Below, in pieces: positions 6,263 to 8,057 of a stretch of DNA of 8,057 nt. A program made the position numbers and the translations under genes. The notes beneath the pieces are model-generated. The model saw nothing but the letters and a program-made list of their open reading frames with translations, searched no databases and had not been told where the DNA came from. The stretch comes from Actinomycetes bacterium (lineage in GTDB: Bacteria; Actinomycetota; Acidimicrobiia; Acidimicrobiales; Microtrichaceae): positions 1-8,057 of the forward strand of contig JAEZAI010000644.1 of assembly GCA_023427825.1 (NCBI GenBank), read 5' to 3'. How positions within the stretch are numbered: the first letter of the stretch is position 1; each line of letters opens with the position of its first letter.

Positions 6263-7060
6263 GTGATGTCAGGCGGCCAGGCGGAGCGTTCGATCGACCA
6301 GTTGCGGGATCTGCTGGACCGCGCGGCCGAGGCCGTGTCGGACGCGCTCGCCTCGGACCGCTCGGCGGTCGAGTCGTCGGACGCGTCGTGGCGGGACCGG
6401 GGCGAGCGGCCCGGGCAGTACCGCATCGACCTGGTCGCGGACGCCGCAGCGCTCGACGTGCTGCGGGCGGGCGGCGTCGGGATCCTCAGCGAGGAGTCCG
6501 GTCTGGAGGACCGCGGCAACGGGCTGATCGTCGCGGTGGATCCGGTCGATGGCTCCACCAACGCGAGCCGGGGGTTGCCCTGGTACGCCACGAGCCTGTG
6601 CGCCGTCGACGAGGACGGCCCGCTGGTCGCCCTGGTGGTCAACCTGGCCACGGGCACGCGGTACCAGGCGGTGCGCGGGGGGGGAGCGACCCGAGACGGC
6701 GTGCCGCTGCGCGTGTCGGGGGTGGAGCGCAGCGACCAGGCGCTGGTGGTGCTCAACGGCTATCCAGGACGTCACCTGGGCTGGCGTCAGTACCGGGCGC
6801 TCGGTGCGACCGCGCTCGACCTGTGCGCCGTCGCCGACGGGTCGGTGGACGGCACCGTCGACTGCGCGCACGACGCGCTCGGTCCGTGGGACTTCCTCGG
6901 CGGCTCACTCCTGATCACCGAGGCCGGTGGCCGGGTGGGTGACCTGCACGGCCGGCCGCTGGACGAGCTGGGCCACGAGGTGCGGCGCACGCCCGTGTCC
7001 GCGGCCAGTCCCGAGCTGTTCGACCAGCTGCTCGAGGGGCGGCGCTCGCTCGACGCCTGA
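6263..7060 (+). CDS. Inositol monophosphatase family protein
   Basis: A 265-aa protein of the Mg-dependent, Li-sensitive phosphatase superfamily, which removes phosphate from inositol phosphates, fructose 1,6-bisphosphate, histidinol phosphate or PAP depending on the member. Metal-site motifs are intact: GILSEES (72-79, E77), VDPVDGSTN (92-100, D93 and D96) and GPWDFLGG (207-214, D210), followed by ITEAGG. The N-terminal region has DLVAD at 56-60 where most members have D-x-V-T-x-D, a mild departure. Length is normal for the family. Start: GTG 6263, or ATG 6266 one codon later; both suit the -10 at 6250. The substrate cannot be decided from sequence. Followed by a short stem-loop and the tandem hairpin repeats, then the Nudix gene on the same strand. 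Confidence 0.9.
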   Translation: MMSGGQAERSIDQLRDLLDRAAEAVSDALASDRSAVESSDASWRDRGERPGQYRIDLVADAAALDVLRAGGVGILSEESGLEDRGNGLIVAVDPVDGSTNASRGLPWYATSLCAVDEDGPLVALVVNLATGTRYQAVRGGGATRDGVPLRVSGVERSDQALVVLNGYPGRHLGWRQYRALGATALDLCAVADGSVDGTVDCAHDALGPWDFLGGSLLITEAGGRVGDLHGRPLDELGHEVRRTPVSAASPELFDQLLEGRRSLDA

Positions 7061-7075
7061 CCGACGCCCGGTCGG
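7061..7075 (+). terminator. Stem-loop directly after the phosphatase stop
   Basis: CCGAC (7061-7065), loop GCCCG, GTCGG (7071-7075), beginning on the base after the TGA. Five G-C-rich pairs, no T-run. It could end or attenuate transcription, or protect the 3' end; called on position. Confidence 0.35.
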
Positions 7076-7095
7076 GGGTGCGGTGCCACCTGGTG

Positions 7096-7136
7096 CTCGG
7101 GACGCGCGGCGCCCACATGGGGTGCGAGACGTCCCG
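7096..7136 (+). repeat. Palindromic hairpin repeat, copy 1
   Basis: A 41-nt unit beginning CTCGGGAC and ending GTCCCG, with central GCGCCC-ACATG-GGGTGC. The predicted fold has an outer stem CGGGAC/GTCCCG, a 5x5 internal loop, an inner 6-bp stem with one G-U pair and a 5-nt loop. It matches copy 2 at 36 of 41 positions without gaps. It lies in the phosphatase-Nudix intergenic region. Confidence 0.8.
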
Positions 7137-7166
7137 GCTTCGGGCTCGGGTCCGGCGTGCGCTGGA

Positions 7167-7209
7167 CTCGGGACTCGCGGCGCCCACATTGGGCGCGAGG
7201 TGTCCCGAG
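7167..7209 (+). repeat. Palindromic hairpin repeat, copy 2
   Basis: Offset 71 bp from copy 1. The outer stem CTCGGGAC/GTCCCGAG is 8 bp, the internal loop is TCGCG opposite GAGGT, and the inner stem GCGCCC/GGGCGC is perfect with loop ACATT. It ends 31 bp before the Nudix -10. No T-run follows, so a simple intrinsic terminator is unlikely; a processed RNA element, a protein site or an interspersed extragenic palindrome family are all open. Confidence 0.8.
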
Positions 7210-7240
7210 AACCCGGGGTGGGAACGTCGGGCCGGGGTCG

Positions 7241-7246
7241 TATCGT
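7241..7246 (+). promoter_or_regulatory. -10 hexamer TATCGT for a leaderless Nudix transcript
   Basis: TATCGT ends exactly 6 nt before GTG 7253, the same geometry as at 1852. There is no ribosome site upstream of the GTG. This suggests the Nudix gene has its own promoter and does not depend on read-through from the phosphatase gene. Confidence 0.55.
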
Positions 7247-7252
7247 GGCCGG

Positions 7253-7780
7253 GTGGTCGATGCGGTCCAGAGGGCGCTGCTGCGCGTGTTCCGGTTGCTG
7301 CCGCGCCGCGTCCGCCGGTGGCTCGTCCGTGCGGGGACGCCCAAGTACACGGTCGGCGCCATCTGCATCGTGCAGCGGCGCGACGGCGCCATCCTCCTGG
7401 TCCGGCACTCCTACGTGTCCCGCTGGGGAACGCCCGGCGGACTGGCCAAGCGCCGCGAGCCCGTCGAGATCGCTGCCGCTCGGGAGACCATGGAAGAGGT
7501 GAACCTGCCGGTCGAGCTGATCGGCGAGCCCTCGGTGGTCGTCGAGGCGATTCCCCGGCGGGTGGACGTGGTGTTCCTCGCACGCCCGGCGATCGACGCC
7601 CCGCTCGACGACGTCCGACCGAGCTCGCCCGAGATCGTCGCGACCGGATGGTTCCACCCGCACGAGCTGCCGGAGCTCCAGCCCGAGACCGCGACCGCGC
7701 TCGTGGCGCTGTCCCGTGACGGCCGGATCGACCTGTCGGGCTCCGGGCTCAGGCCATCGTCTGGCCACCCGACACGTTGA
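7253..7780 (+). CDS. Nudix hydrolase
   Basis: A 175-aa protein of the Nudix family, which cleaves nucleoside-diphosphate-linked substrates. The Nudix box spans residues 63-85: G63, E69, R77-E78 and E81-E82 are all present, so metal binding should be intact. The usual Gly near the end of the box is N84, a modest departure. WGTPGG precedes the box. A basic amphipathic N-terminus (about 7-26, with RRVRR) might touch membrane or nucleic acid (inference). I chose GTG 7253 by its spacing from the -10; the frame opens earlier, from 7157, but that would translate part of the hairpin repeat and gives unfamily-like sequence. The last 32 nt overlap the 3' end of the convergent dehydrogenase gene. The substrate is unknown. 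Confidence 0.88.
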   Translation: MVDAVQRALLRVFRLLPRRVRRWLVRAGTPKYTVGAICIVQRRDGAILLVRHSYVSRWGTPGGLAKRREPVEIAAARETMEEVNLPVELIGEPSVVVEAIPRRVDVVFLARPAIDAPLDDVRPSSPEIVATGWFHPHELPELQPETATALVALSRDGRIDLSGSGLRPSSGHPTR

Positions 7781-8057
7781 CCGCCTCGCCGGTCACGTAG
7801 GACGCGTCGTCCGACATCAGGAAGGCGATCACCGACGCCACCTCGTCCGCCCGCTGCAGCCGGCCGACGGGGATCTCCCGGTCCACCCAACCGCTGAAGC
7901 CGCCGGGCTGGGCCGAGTCCATGATGTCCACGAAGAGGTTGTCGGGGTTCACCAGGTCGGTGTCGACGGTGCCCGGGCACACGGCGTTGACGAGGATCCC
8001 CGACGTGGCCCACTCCTTGGCCATCACCTGGGTGAGCCCGATCACGCCGGCCTTCGC
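7749..8057 (-). CDS. Short-chain dehydrogenase/reductase, C-terminal part (N-terminus beyond window)
   Basis: 102 codons of a classical SDR, cut at the right edge. The first visible residues, AKAG, are the K of the YxxxK catalytic pair and its neighbours; the Tyr lies outside. VNAVCPGTVDTDL and the C-terminal SDDASYVTGEAVNVSGGQ are typical of FabG-like and sugar/alcohol SDR oxidoreductases that use NAD(P)H. A GTG at 8045 is in frame, but it is internal to the conserved helix and not a real start. The cofactor motif TGxxxGxG is out of view, so NAD versus NADP and substrate cannot be judged. The end overlaps the Nudix gene tail-to-tail. Confidence 0.92.
   Translation of the reverse strand, partial: AKAGVIGLTQVMAKEWATSGILVNAVCPGTVDTDLVNPDNLFVDIMDSAQPGGFSGWVDREIPVGRLQRADEVASVIAFLMSDDASYVTGEAVNVSGGQTMA

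Noticed and set aside
7096..7209. Start of a CRISPR array
   Set aside because: Only two imperfect copies, a 30-nt spacer of similar GC composition, strong self-palindromes and no cas genes.
7096..7209. Ends of a small mobile element
   Set aside because: The copies are direct repeats 71 bp apart, nothing between them could be a cargo or transposase, and no target duplication is evident.
7221..7246. GGAAC at 7221-7225 as an ECF-sigma -35 for the Nudix gene
   Set aside because: The spacing to TATCGT is 15 nt and to its CGT is 18 nt; neither fits cleanly, and GGAAC is common by chance.
6915..7768. Minus-strand frames across the hairpin repeats, containing repeated WAPRVPS-like peptides
   Set aside because: The peptide repetition is only the translation of the DNA palindromes, and the frames run antisense to the phosphatase and Nudix genes.

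Overview
This is a GC-rich chromosomal window of about 8 kb. It reads like an actinobacterium: strong G/C bias at third codon positions, GTG starts, genes whose -10-like hexamer sits 6-7 nt before the start codon (leaderless transcription), and a tRNA gene with no encoded CCA. Acidimicrobiia is my best guess at class level, but this is an impression from protein style and not proven. I see no rRNA, CRISPR array, insertion sequence, phage gene or biosynthetic cluster. The genes look like ordinary housekeeping and accessory chromosome.

Layout. Bases 1-66 hold the 3' part of a CAT-anticodon tRNA that looks like tRNA-Ile2 (lysidine type) rather than tRNA-Met. Two stem-loops follow. On the minus strand, 1662-160 encodes a soluble PAS-PAS-EAL protein, a probable cyclic-di-GMP phosphodiesterase. 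Divergent from it, across a 201-bp region carrying a DosR-like palindrome and a separate inverted repeat, is a large plus-strand membrane protein (1864-4287). It has an N-terminal multi-helix domain, a degenerate kinase-like middle and a C-terminal domain of the lysylphosphatidylglycerol-synthase transmembrane (flippase-like) family. A convergent 92-bp gap separates it from a minus-strand pair: an acyl-CoA-dehydrogenase-fold flavoprotein resembling flavin-dependent monooxygenases (5543-4380), preceded by an unrecognised 188-aa acidic protein (6192-5626). Across a compact 70-bp divergent promoter lies an inositol-monophosphatase-family phosphatase (6263-7060). A 192-bp intergenic stretch then holds two copies of a structured palindromic repeat, followed by a Nudix hydrolase (7253-7780). 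The Nudix 3' end overlaps the 3' end of a convergent, truncated short-chain dehydrogenase (7749-8057).

How the genes work together. There is no obvious shared pathway. The only same-strand neighbours close enough to be co-transcribed are the 188-aa protein and the monooxygenase-like flavoprotein (82-bp gap), and the phosphatase and Nudix genes (192-bp gap, but with an apparent independent promoter for Nudix). The items most worth following are the tandem hairpin repeat at 7096-7209, whose differences between copies all preserve the fold; the pseudokinase-like middle domain of the flippase-like protein; and the DosR-like box upstream of the PAS-EAL gene.
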